Of a DNA stretch of 7,892 bases, positions 1 to 5,629 are shown one piece after another (within the stretch, counting starts at the first letter, position 1; each line of letters starts with the position of its first letter). The notes beneath the pieces were generated by a model. That model was not told the origin of the DNA and did no database searches. It worked only from the letters and a program-made list of their open reading frames with translations. Made by a program: the position numbers and the translations under genes. Origin of the DNA: Deltaproteobacteria bacterium (GTDB lineage Bacteria > Desulfobacterota > Dissulfuribacteria > Dissulfuribacterales > QOAL01); assembly GCA_026988585.1 (NCBI GenBank), contig JALSKY010000266.1:1-7892 (forward strand), given 5' to 3'.

Positions 1-57
1 GTCCCCCAGCCCCTATGTTGACGATTCCCTGTTCAGTTTTTTGAAATTTTGGACTGC

Positions 58-840
58 TCAGGCCCCCTTTTTTCCAGGAAATCTCTTGGCAGCAGTTGCG
101 ATCCCCAACAGACCCATTCCCATCAAGATAAAGGTGGCCGGCTCAGGAACCGGAGCTGTGCCCTGACCCATAAGATTATCGTTGCCACATCCCATGGTGA
201 GATGGGCGGTAAAATTGGTGCCCGGCTCTATGAAGCCCAGGTCAAAACCTGTCAGGGCATAATGACTACCGCCAAAGAAACCGGTATCAGTATCTGAGAG
301 ATTTGAAAGATAATCGAAACTGCCTGATTGCAAATATGTTCCGCCGGAAAAATATCTCCATGGGTTGGAGTTGCTATTCTGTGAATAATAAACAGTGGTG
401 GTTACATCAGTGGTGTCCAGGCTGTACAGAGTATAGGTGTTTCCGTTATCACTGAAATCGAGATCCAGGACATATTCATATCCAAAATTGCTGTTTACGT
501 TACTGTTCCCGCTACCTGTCGTTGCCAGCGGATCATAGTTACCATCCACGTCAATAAAGATATCCCCAATCTGGACATTGTCATACCCATTCTTGAAATC
601 AAAACCTCCTATCACCTGCAGCTCCCAACCTTTGAGAAAAAAACCTTCAAGATCCCAATATTGAGTTGCCACACAGCCCGGTTCCACCTCCTGATCCTCG
701 TTTTCGCCGTGCCACCCTTGCTGCTGCGAGCTTGAGCCATCATAAACGGTGATATTGGTTCCCAGCTCCAGGGCATCTGCCTCTATCCCGAGAGAAAAAA
801 ATGTTAGCATTACGAGACCACAGAATATATTTGTTTTCAT
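58..840 (-). CDS. PEP-CTERM exosortase-sorted surface protein
   Basis: A 260-residue exported protein. Residues 1-23 form a signal peptide (short basic start, hydrophobic core FCGLVMLTFFSLG, likely cleavage after ADA). The C-terminus is a textbook PEP-CTERM sorting tail: VPEP at 231-234, a hydrophobic stretch at about 236-251, then a basic end (KRFPGKK). Proteins with this tail are recognised by an exosortase in the inner membrane and end up on the surface or in the extracellular matrix. The body is acidic, Asn/Gly/Thr/Tyr-rich and beta-prone. The segment at about 44-80 (EDQEVEPG, WDLEGFFLKG, GGFDFKNG) reminds me of a family of exosortase-dependent surface proteins sometimes called XDP1, but that is from memory. 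The start is supported by AAGGAGG at 847-853, six bases before ATG. No exosortase or polysaccharide gene is in the window, so the client pathway is inferred. Ligand and function are unknown. Confidence 0.9.
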   Translation of the reverse strand: MKTNIFCGLVMLTFFSLGIEADALELGTNITVYDGSSSQQQGWHGENEDQEVEPGCVATQYWDLEGFFLKGWELQVIGGFDFKNGYDNVQIGDIFIDVDGNYDPLATTGSGNSNVNSNFGYEYVLDLDFSDNGNTYTLYSLDTTDVTTTVYYSQNSNSNPWRYFSGGTYLQSGSFDYLSNLSDTDTGFFGGSHYALTGFDLGFIEPGTNFTAHLTMGCGNDNLMGQGTAPVPEPATFILMGMGLLGIATAAKRFPGKKGA

Positions 841-874
841 GGAGCGCCTCCTTAATTTTTTTTAAAATCTTTTT

Positions 875-890
875 TGCGATTTTCGTACCA
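875..890 (-). promoter_or_regulatory. Candidate sigma-54 (-24/-12) promoter of the PEP-CTERM gene
   Basis: Read on the minus strand the site is TGGTACGAAAATCGCA. It matches the RpoN consensus TGGCACG-N4-TTGCW at all but two specified positions and keeps the GG and GC doublets at the correct spacing. Transcription would start near 864, giving a leader of about 24 bases that contains the AAGGAGG ribosome binding site. Sigma-54 promoters need an ATP-dependent enhancer-binding activator, and two inverted repeats upstream (921-936, 981-998) sit where such sites usually lie. Sigma-54 control of PEP-CTERM genes through a PrsK/PrsR-type system is known in other bacteria; applying it here is inference. 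Confidence 0.7.
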
Positions 891-920
891 AAAAAAGGAG
901 GTAAAAAGGATAAGAAATCA

Positions 921-936
921 TGCCCTAAATAGGGCA
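921..936 (-). promoter_or_regulatory. Inverted repeat, candidate enhancer site 1
   Basis: TGCCCTAAATAGGGCA is a hyphenated palindrome with perfect 7-base arms around AA. Its centre is about 64 bases upstream of the predicted sigma-54 start site, a usual distance for an activator binding site. It is not followed by a U-tract in either direction, so it is not a terminator. The protein that binds it is unknown. Confidence 0.5.
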
Positions 937-980
937 AAAAACATCACAGGCTACTTTGATGGAATTTTTTTTCGCAAATA

Positions 981-998
981 TGGGAATTTCAATTCCCA
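981..998 (-). promoter_or_regulatory. Inverted repeat, candidate enhancer site 2
   Basis: TGGGAATTTCAATTCCCA has perfect 8-base arms around TC. Its centre lies 61 bases from the centre of the repeat at 921-936, close to six helical turns, so both could face the same side of the DNA. The arm sequence differs from the first repeat, so two copies of one site is not certain. A further AT-rich palindrome, GGAAAAATTTTTCC, follows at 1002-1015. Confidence 0.45.
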
Positions 999-1030
999 AA
1001 AGGAAAAATTTTTCCATGAATGAAAAAAAG

Positions 1031-1069
1031 AAAAAAGGGGGATACCTCTGATGAGGCATCCCCCTTTTT
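1031..1069 (-). terminator. Rho-independent terminator of the dsrABD operon
   Basis: The stem is GGGGGAT-A-CCTC / GAGG-C-ATCCCCC with a four-base loop (1049-1052), flanked by A and T runs on both sides. In plus-strand RNA the stem has an A-C mismatch (1044/1057). In minus-strand RNA the same position becomes a G-U pair, so the stem is continuous, and it is followed by U6-C-U7. This favours termination of minus-strand transcription coming from dsrD. It also separates the dsr transcript from the PEP-CTERM promoter downstream. Some activity in the other direction is possible. Confidence 0.88.
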
Positions 1070-1082
1070 AACAACAGTATAG

Positions 1083-1151
1083 CTGACCTGGAGACCTGTA
1101 GTACACTCTCACAAGGTCAGTCAAGCCGGCCTGAAGGTCTGATCAGGCCGG
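1083..1151 (-). other. Structured 3' untranslated region of the dsr transcript (two hairpins)
   Basis: Between the dsrD stop and the terminator lie two separate stem-loops. The first, at 1126-1151, has perfect 9-base GC-rich arms (CCGGCCTGA/TCAGGCCGG) and an 8-base loop. The second, at 1083-1120, has 7-base outer arms (CTGACCT/AGGTCAG) and nested GAGA/TCTC and TGT/ACA pairings. Neither is followed by a U-tract, so they are not simple terminators. They may protect the mRNA 3' end, or be part of a stable 3'-end RNA that finishes at the terminator at 1031-1069. The role is inferred; the pairings are directly visible. Confidence 0.6.
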
Positions 1152-1174
1152 GAAAAGTTATCAGTTTGATCCCC

Positions 1175-1429
1175 TTAATCCAGGGTTCCGAACTGATCCT
1201 CTTCAGTCTTGCCGATGCCAGGCACACCATACATGGTGGTGCTTCCTGAGGAGAAAAATTCAAGTTTCCCCTCCTGCACCAGCATGTTTGCTGCCTTCTT
1301 GATCTCACGAGGAGATGCACTGGTATCGGCCTTGTAAAGATCCTTGATATACATCTTGGATTTATGTTTTGCCTTCTTCTTGGCAAACTCCAGGATCTTT
1401 TCCTTAAGTTCTTCTATGTTTGCTCCCAT
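1175..1429 (-). CDS. dsrD: Dissimilatory sulfite reductase activator DsrD
   Basis: An 84-residue soluble protein with the winged-helix fold of DsrD, close to the usual length of about 78. The diagnostic segment SSGSTTMYG is at residues 60-68, preceded by a helix-rich, Lys-rich N-terminal half (EFAKKKAKHKSK) and followed by a short acidic tail. DsrD is not a subunit of the enzyme and is not a proven DNA-binding protein; published work describes it as an allosteric activator that raises DsrAB sulfite reduction. It occurs mainly in organisms using the pathway reductively. It starts 18 bases after the dsrB stop, and its ribosome binding site (GGAAGGGGG, just upstream at about 1440-1449) overlaps the end of dsrB, so it is co-transcribed and probably coupled. 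It is the last gene of the operon. Confidence 0.95.
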   Translation of the reverse strand: MGANIEELKEKILEFAKKKAKHKSKMYIKDLYKADTSASPREIKKAANMLVQEGKLEFFSSGSTTMYGVPGIGKTEEDQFGTLD

Positions 1430-1447
1430 CAGTGAAAAACCCCCTTC

Positions 1448-2698
1448 CTAAAAGTTGTCAGTATGTACACTCCACTTGAACTGAGTGGTTGTGTGATAGG
1501 TATCGTAGGCCAACCTGTAGTCATCGATAGACTTGTCAGTGAATGGAATGTCACACTTCTCAAAGAAACGCTCCCAACCGATCCGCTCAGCCCACTCACC
1601 AATACGCTCATACTTGTTGGCGCCCTCAGAGTATGCATTCAGGATCTTTCTGATTGCCTTGACTGTGGACTCGAAATGCGGGGGCTCATTGGGGATATAG
1701 GGGATTACCAGCTTTGAGAACTTGGGAGCAGATATCCTGTTTGAGATCTTGCCGCCTACCAGAATGGCAATTCCATCACCCTCACCATCGGCGAGAGGCA
1801 TGGCAGGACACATCGTATAGCAGTTGCCGCAGAACATACAACGCTCATTCTTGACCCTGACAGTCTTGATCTTCTTGCCATCCACCTCTACAGTGGCCGG
1901 CTTGATGGCTCCGAGAGGACAGGATGCCACTGCAAGAGGAATCTCGCAGACACCGGTTACACGATCGTCCTCTACAAAAGGAGGCTTACGGTGTACTCCA
2001 AGAATAGCAATATCAGAACAGTGAACAGCACCGCACATGTTCAGGCAGCAGGCAAGAGCTATCCTCACCTGGGCAGGCAGCTTGTGGCTCTGGAACTCCT
2101 CGAACATATCATCCATCACCGCCTTTACCACTGAGGATGCATCGGTTGCAGGGGTATGACAGTGTACCCATCCCTGGGTATGGACGATATTGGTCACAGA
2201 TGCACCGGTACCGCCTACAGGGAACTTGTAGGAGCCACCCGGGAACTTCCTGGACTTGAGATCATCCATGAGGGCACGGAGCTGATCCTCACTGGTTACA
2301 TGGAACTCAAGATTGTTCCTAGTAGTAAAGCGGAGATGGCCTTCACAGTACTTGTCAGCTATCTCACAGATCTCTCTTACCATGTCAGTGGTCATGAGAC
2401 GGGGTGCGCCACAGCGAACCACCCAGACCTGATCACCGCCTTCAGCAGTATATTTGATCACACCTGGCTGTACGATCTCATGAGTCTTCCACTCACCATA
2501 GTTCTTCTTTATGACCTCAGGAAAGAACTGGCCATAAAATGGAGGTCCCAGGTCGGTAAGCCGGTTCTCCATGGGTTTTTTCGGGTCAAAGAGCTTTCCT
2601 GCAAGCTCCGGATCATAGGGCTCTGCCAGCTTCTCGCTGATATCAAAACCCAGCTTGTCTCCATACAACTCCTTCAAGGCATCCATATCTAAGGCCAT
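1448..2698 (-). CDS. dsrB: Dissimilatory sulfite reductase beta subunit DsrB
   Basis: The 416-residue beta subunit carries the catalytic coupled siroheme-[4Fe-4S] centre of the cytoplasmic alpha2beta2 enzyme that reduces sulfite (with DsrC, to a DsrC trisulfide). The cluster/siroheme cysteines are visible as C180 (VHCHTPATDAS) and C217, C218, C222 (ACCLNMCG), at the same spacing as in Desulfovibrio vulgaris. An inserted ferredoxin domain supplies C260 and C287, C290, C293 (CMFCGNC); C297 follows. The siroheme-contact motif RFTTRNN is at 123-129. ATG is supported by GGAGG at 2706-2710, seven bases upstream; the gap to dsrA is 24 bases. Compared with D. vulgaris DsrB (from memory, 381 residues) it has about 29 extra N-terminal residues and a tail after the usual QFKW/F ending. 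No key residue is missing. Confidence 0.98.
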   Translation of the reverse strand: MALDMDALKELYGDKLGFDISEKLAEPYDPELAGKLFDPKKPMENRLTDLGPPFYGQFFPEVIKKNYGEWKTHEIVQPGVIKYTAEGGDQVWVVRCGAPRLMTTDMVREICEIADKYCEGHLRFTTRNNLEFHVTSEDQLRALMDDLKSRKFPGGSYKFPVGGTGASVTNIVHTQGWVHCHTPATDASSVVKAVMDDMFEEFQSHKLPAQVRIALACCLNMCGAVHCSDIAILGVHRKPPFVEDDRVTGVCEIPLAVASCPLGAIKPATVEVDGKKIKTVRVKNERCMFCGNCYTMCPAMPLADGEGDGIAILVGGKISNRISAPKFSKLVIPYIPNEPPHFESTVKAIRKILNAYSEGANKYERIGEWAERIGWERFFEKCDIPFTDKSIDDYRLAYDTYHTTTQFKWSVHTDNF

Positions 2699-2722
2699 TA
2701 TATTACCTCCTGAAAATTTTGA

Positions 2723-4009
2723 TTATGCAGCGTGACGCTTACGGAACTCTGCGATGTCGCGATCCCAGCCGCCTTCAACCTCATCCTCTGACCAGAAGAC
2801 ATAGGGGTTGCTTCTCGGCTCCTTGACGTGCTGAGGAATAGGTTTCAGTTCCAGTCTCTTGATCATCTCCTGGAGGCTCTGGCGCTGGATGAGCTCTCCA
2901 AACCGCTCCCTGTTCTTTCCTTCAACCATCCACCAATCCCAGACCTTGTCAACCACCTCTTTCAGCTCATCATAAGGGGCCTCCATAGGAACGAATGGCA
3001 CAGCAAGGGTGGAAAGCTGAGCACCATCAAGGATCGGGGCCTTGGCACCAAGAAGAATAGTTGCGCCGGTCTCTGTTCCCGGCCTCAGGGCATCGGGCAT
3101 CACGTTAATACAGTGCATACAACGGGTACACTCACGATTATCTATCTTGAGCTCATCCCCCTCCATCCACATACAGTTGGTGGGACAGAGATCAATGACC
3201 TCCTTCTGGATATCGAATGGACCCCAATCCCTATCACTGTGGGCACCTGCATTCGGCTTGAGCTCTCCGCCCATATATGCCTTCACTGCAGACTGATCAA
3301 TACGGATGTCATCCTTCCAGGTTCCTATTATAGAGAAATCACTCCTGGCAATGGCTGCCACACAGTCATTTGGACATCCTGAAATCTTGAATTTGAACTT
3401 GTACGGAAATGCAGGCCTGTGCAGCTCATCCTGATACTCCTGGGTCAGGTCATAACATACCTGCTGGGTATCGATACAGGACCACTCACACCTTGCCTTA
3501 CCAATACAGCAGGCGGGAGTACGAAGGTTGGAGCCTGAACCACCAAGGTCTATGTTCATCTGATGGGTAAGATCGTAAAAAACAGGCTCGAGCTGATCTG
3601 TAGTAGTCCCCAGGAGGATGATATCGCCTGTGGAACCGTGGAAGTTGGTCATACCGCTTCCGCGATGATCCCAGATATCACAGATCTTCCGCAGAAAGGC
3701 GGTATTGTAAAACTTTGATGCAGGCTGATTTACACGCATGGTGTGGAAGTGAGCAATGGATGGATAATCTTCAGGCACATCACAGTACCTTCCGATAACT
3801 CCACCACCATACCCGAAAACACCCACGATTCCTCCATGTTTCCAGTGGGTTTCCTTGTGAACAAATGAAAGCTCCAGGAGCCCCAGCAGGTCGAGACATT
3901 CCTGCTTGCCCTTCAGACCATGCTGCTCTATGTCATCTACAAAGCTTGGCCATGGCCCCTTCTTGAGCTCATCGCACATCGGAGTGTCATGTTTTTTGAC
4001 ATCTGCCAT
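2723..4009 (-). CDS. dsrA: Dissimilatory sulfite reductase alpha subunit DsrA
   Basis: The 428-residue alpha subunit, partner of DsrB, is close to the usual length of about 437. The N-terminal half has the hallmark THWKHGGIVGVFGYGGGVIG (54-73) and the segment SGMTNFHGSTGDI (118-130). The cysteines for the non-catalytic siroheme-type [4Fe-4S] centre are C168, C174, C212 and C216 (CIGKARC, CPNDC), matching the family spacing. A ferredoxin insert has C275 and C294, C297, C300 (CTRCMHC). The C-terminus WDRDIAEFRKRH is typical. ATG has a strong AAGGAGG at 4019-4025, nine bases upstream. It is the first gene of the dsrABD operon and follows a 355-base gap holding the likely promoter. Sequence type is bacterial and reductive, not the oxidative rDsr type, judged from similarity to Desulfovibrio and the dsrD gene. 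Confidence 0.98.
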   Translation of the reverse strand: MADVKKHDTPMCDELKKGPWPSFVDDIEQHGLKGKQECLDLLGLLELSFVHKETHWKHGGIVGVFGYGGGVIGRYCDVPEDYPSIAHFHTMRVNQPASKFYNTAFLRKICDIWDHRGSGMTNFHGSTGDIILLGTTTDQLEPVFYDLTHQMNIDLGGSGSNLRTPACCIGKARCEWSCIDTQQVCYDLTQEYQDELHRPAFPYKFKFKISGCPNDCVAAIARSDFSIIGTWKDDIRIDQSAVKAYMGGELKPNAGAHSDRDWGPFDIQKEVIDLCPTNCMWMEGDELKIDNRECTRCMHCINVMPDALRPGTETGATILLGAKAPILDGAQLSTLAVPFVPMEAPYDELKEVVDKVWDWWMVEGKNRERFGELIQRQSLQEMIKRLELKPIPQHVKEPRSNPYVFWSEDEVEGGWDRDIAEFRKRHAA

Positions 4010-4171
4010 TTAAATCTCCCTCCTTAGGTTTTTTCTTAAATTGTATATACACCCACAACCCGAACCTGATGCCCGGACGAGTATAGCTGATGAGTAAAGA
4101 TTCAGTGAGATGGTGAGCAGATATGACATGCCTCAAACATGAACACATGAAACAAACTGCCCATCAACCAT

Positions 4172-4182
4172 TGTTCGGAACA
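4172..4182 (-). promoter_or_regulatory. Short palindrome at the predicted dsr transcription start
   Basis: TGTTCGGAACA is a perfect palindrome with 5-base arms around one G. It begins just downstream of the candidate -10 element and would overlap the start site. That position is typical for a repressor operator. The regulator is unknown, and an 11-base palindrome can arise by chance. Confidence 0.3.
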
Positions 4183-4183
4183 T

Positions 4184-4212
4184 TTTTAATATATCAATCA
4201 ATCGGTTGTCAA
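4184..4212 (-). promoter_or_regulatory. Candidate dsrABD promoter (-35/-10)
   Basis: On the minus strand a perfect -35 hexamer TTGACA (4212-4207) is followed 17 bases later by TTAAAA (4189-4184), or 15 bases later by TATTAA (4191-4186), in an AT-rich stretch. The -35 is convincing and the -10 is weak, as expected if activation or another factor is involved. The start site would be near 4175-4180, leaving a leader of about 170 bases before dsrA. The spacer contains one copy of the direct repeat described at 4197-4207. No better promoter was seen in the 4010-4364 gap. Confidence 0.45.
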
Positions 4213-4285
4213 GATTAAATTCAAGGCTGAGATGCGCCCATACCTGGCAAACTCACAGACAAAACTTGCCACTTATCAATCGGTT
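4197..4285 (-). repeat. Pair of 11-bp direct repeats (ATCAATCGGTT) upstream of dsrA
   Basis: ATCAATCGGTT occurs at 4197-4207 and again at 4275-4285, in the same orientation and 78 bases apart. The first copy lies inside the spacer and against the -35 of the candidate dsr promoter; the second lies well upstream. This arrangement could be a pair of operators for one regulator. The core CAA-N4-TTG is weakly palindromic in the first copy. I cannot name the protein that would bind. Confidence 0.4.
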
Positions 4286-4298
4286 AGAATGAGGATGA

Positions 4299-4324
4299 AT
4301 TCAAAATAGCCAGCTATTTTGAAT
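4299..4324. repeat. 26-bp inverted repeat between the dsr operon and the cysteine-cluster gene
   Basis: Perfect 12-base arms (ATTCAAAATAGC and its complement GCTATTTTGAAT) surround CA. As RNA it would form an 11-bp stem closed by a tetraloop. There is no clear U-tract after it in either direction, so it is a poor intrinsic terminator. It sits about 100 bases upstream of the candidate dsr -35. It may be a protein binding site or a back-up terminator for the gene at 4365-4982. Confidence 0.5.
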
Positions 4325-4342
4325 GAGTTTACATTCAAGGTT

Positions 4343-4365
4343 AAAAAAGATGAACAGCTATTCAC
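4343..4365 (-). terminator. Weak terminator after the minus-strand cysteine-cluster gene
   Basis: In minus-strand RNA the stem GUGAAU/GUUCAU (6 pairs, two of them G-U) with loop AGCU starts at the last base of the TAG stop and is followed by CUUUUUU. The U-tract and location fit an intrinsic terminator, but the stem is short and A/U-rich, so read-through toward dsr is possible. Confidence 0.4.
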
Positions 4366-4982
4366 TAACCTCCTGGATCTATCTGTTTTCTGAGCAGGGA
4401 CAGAGGCCTGCCGAGAATAAGGATTAGCAGATTGTCTGAAAGCTCAAAGGACGACGATACCCGTTGTCGAAACATTTCATCCAGTTCTTCCGCCCTGTAG
4501 AATCGCTCTGATCCCAAAAGCCCTAGCATATCCTCTACAGGAAATCTCCTCTCGTACTCTTCTATCACTGACATGATCGATGGGGCTTGCCGGAACAGAT
4601 CCCTTCGTGCAAGGAGATCCTTCAGAAAGATTCTTTCGACTTCAGCACTATCCCAACACTTCAACAGCCTGCATTCAAGGGGGCGATCATGATAGATAGA
4701 GCATGAATTCTCCTCCGCTGAATAAAAGATACAGCATCCTGTCCCCTTCCCCCCCCTTATCTTTATCATCTCACAGGGAAGTTCCATTAACTTGCCTCTT
4801 GCTGGATCAAAGGCAGGCTCTCCTTTTCTAAAGGTAATGAGATCCTCCGGCCCAATAACCCCCTTCATCAATATTCCCATATCTTCCTGGTGCAGGGCCG
4901 GGCCACCCTTTTTGCAACAGGTCCCGCACCGCTTGCATTCGCTTCTGTCCATATTATTCTGGCTGTTCCAGTTATTTTTCAT
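4365..4982 (-). CDS. YkgJ-type cysteine-cluster protein (CxxCxxCC family)
   Basis: A 205-residue soluble protein with the signature of the zinc/iron-chelating YkgJ family. The N-terminal cluster C16-X2-C19-X2-C22-C23 (CKRCGTCCKKGGP) is followed by C70, C83-C84, C94, C104 and C109; the segment CSIYHDRPLECR at 94-105 is typical. The cysteines probably bind a metal or an Fe-S cluster; the biochemical role of the family is not established. The C-terminal half (about 110-205) is helical and charged, with no motif I recognise. The start at 4982 is preferred because a TGAGGA ribosome binding site lies six bases upstream, whereas the internal Met11 has none. It is divergent from a second cysteine-cluster gene 34 bases away and lies upstream of dsrA on the same strand, but the 355-base gap suggests a separate transcript. 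Confidence 0.85.
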   Translation of the reverse strand: MKNNWNSQNNMDRSECKRCGTCCKKGGPALHQEDMGILMKGVIGPEDLITFRKGEPAFDPARGKLMELPCEMIKIRGGKGTGCCIFYSAEENSCSIYHDRPLECRLLKCWDSAEVERIFLKDLLARRDLFRQAPSIMSVIEEYERRFPVEDMLGLLGSERFYRAEELDEMFRQRVSSSFELSDNLLILILGRPLSLLRKQIDPGG

Positions 4983-5016
4983 AAACAGTCCTCATGGGGA
5001 TGAAGAAAGGTATATC

Positions 5017-5562
5017 ATGCAAAACAGACTGAAAATACTCTTTGATGAGATAGATCAGGCAGTGAGCAGGCTTGTCAAGCTCTATCCTGCAGAGATCAGA
5101 TGCCGCAAAGGATGTGCAGATTGCTGTCATGCCGTGTTTGATGTCTCCCTTGCCGAGGCCGTCGCGCTGCAACAGGCATTTCTTGAACTGCCCCGAAAAA
5201 AACGGAGACAGGCCACCCTGCAGGCGGAAAAGGCCATGAAGGAGTGGAATACACTTAAAAAGGAGATCAGAAAACCATCAGATATCTCCAACACACGGAT
5301 CCGTTGTCCACTCTTAGACAGCGACAATAGCTGCATGTTATACATCTGGCGTCCTGTCAACTGTCGGACCTACGGGGCCCCTCTGGAGATCCAGGGCCGA
5401 TCTGTGGCATGCGGACTCTGCAGGTTCCAAGAGGGCAAGAGATATGAAACCATAAGGATGGAACTCATACATCAAAGGCTCCATGAATTGTCTCTATCCA
5501 TGGACAGGATCATAGGAGACAGGAGATGGCCGGTATCCGCCATCATCTTAGATGTCTCATAG
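5017..5562 (+). CDS. Second YkgJ-type cysteine-cluster protein, divergent from the first
   Basis: A 181-residue protein. The frame is open further upstream (from 4792), but that part is antisense to the neighbouring gene and reads as non-protein-like sequence. ATG at 5017 has AGAAAGG six bases upstream and begins a natural helix (MQNRLKILFDEIDQAV). The cluster C29-X3-C33-X2-C36-C37 (CRKGCADCCH) is followed by a charged helical insert (58-87), then C97, C106, C116, C132 and C135 in segments CPLLDSDNSC and RPVNCRTYGAP, all typical of the YkgJ family. Metal or Fe-S binding is likely, function unknown. It is only distantly like the neighbour at 4365-4982, so the pair is not a recent duplication. 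Its 3' end converges on the gene ending at 5630. Confidence 0.85.
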   Translation: MQNRLKILFDEIDQAVSRLVKLYPAEIRCRKGCADCCHAVFDVSLAEAVALQQAFLELPRKKRRQATLQAEKAMKEWNTLKKEIRKPSDISNTRIRCPLLDSDNSCMLYIWRPVNCRTYGAPLEIQGRSVACGLCRFQEGKRYETIRMELIHQRLHELSLSMDRIIGDRRWPVSAIILDVS

Positions 5563-5629
5563 GGTCCCATGAGGTTTCCATAACTCTTGAGGTCTATTAT
5601 ATCCTGGCCTTATCTGCCAGCCAGACTCA

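Noticed and set aside
1..57. Search for a terminator or gene downstream of the PEP-CTERM gene
   Set aside because: Only 57 bases are available; no hairpin with a U-tract and no coding signal are visible.
2156..2692. 178-codon plus-strand open frame
   Set aside because: It is the complement of dsrB, with no ribosome binding site and no recognisable protein features.
2828..3382. 184-codon plus-strand open frame
   Set aside because: It is a shadow of dsrA on the opposite strand.
4133..4183. 16-codon open frame in the dsr leader (possible leader peptide)
   Set aside because: It has no ribosome binding site, no codon run suggesting attenuation, and no terminator/antiterminator pair after it.
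4792..5016. In-frame upstream extension of the plus-strand cysteine-cluster gene, adding 75 residues
   Set aside because: It lies antisense to the well-supported gene at 4365-4982, reads as non-conserved sequence, and ATG at 5017 has its own ribosome binding site and a natural protein start.
5556..5573. Small hairpin (CTCAT/ATGAG) at the end of the plus-strand cysteine-cluster gene
   Set aside because: The stem is five pairs plus a mismatch, overlaps the stop codon and lacks a U-tract, so it is not credible as a terminator.
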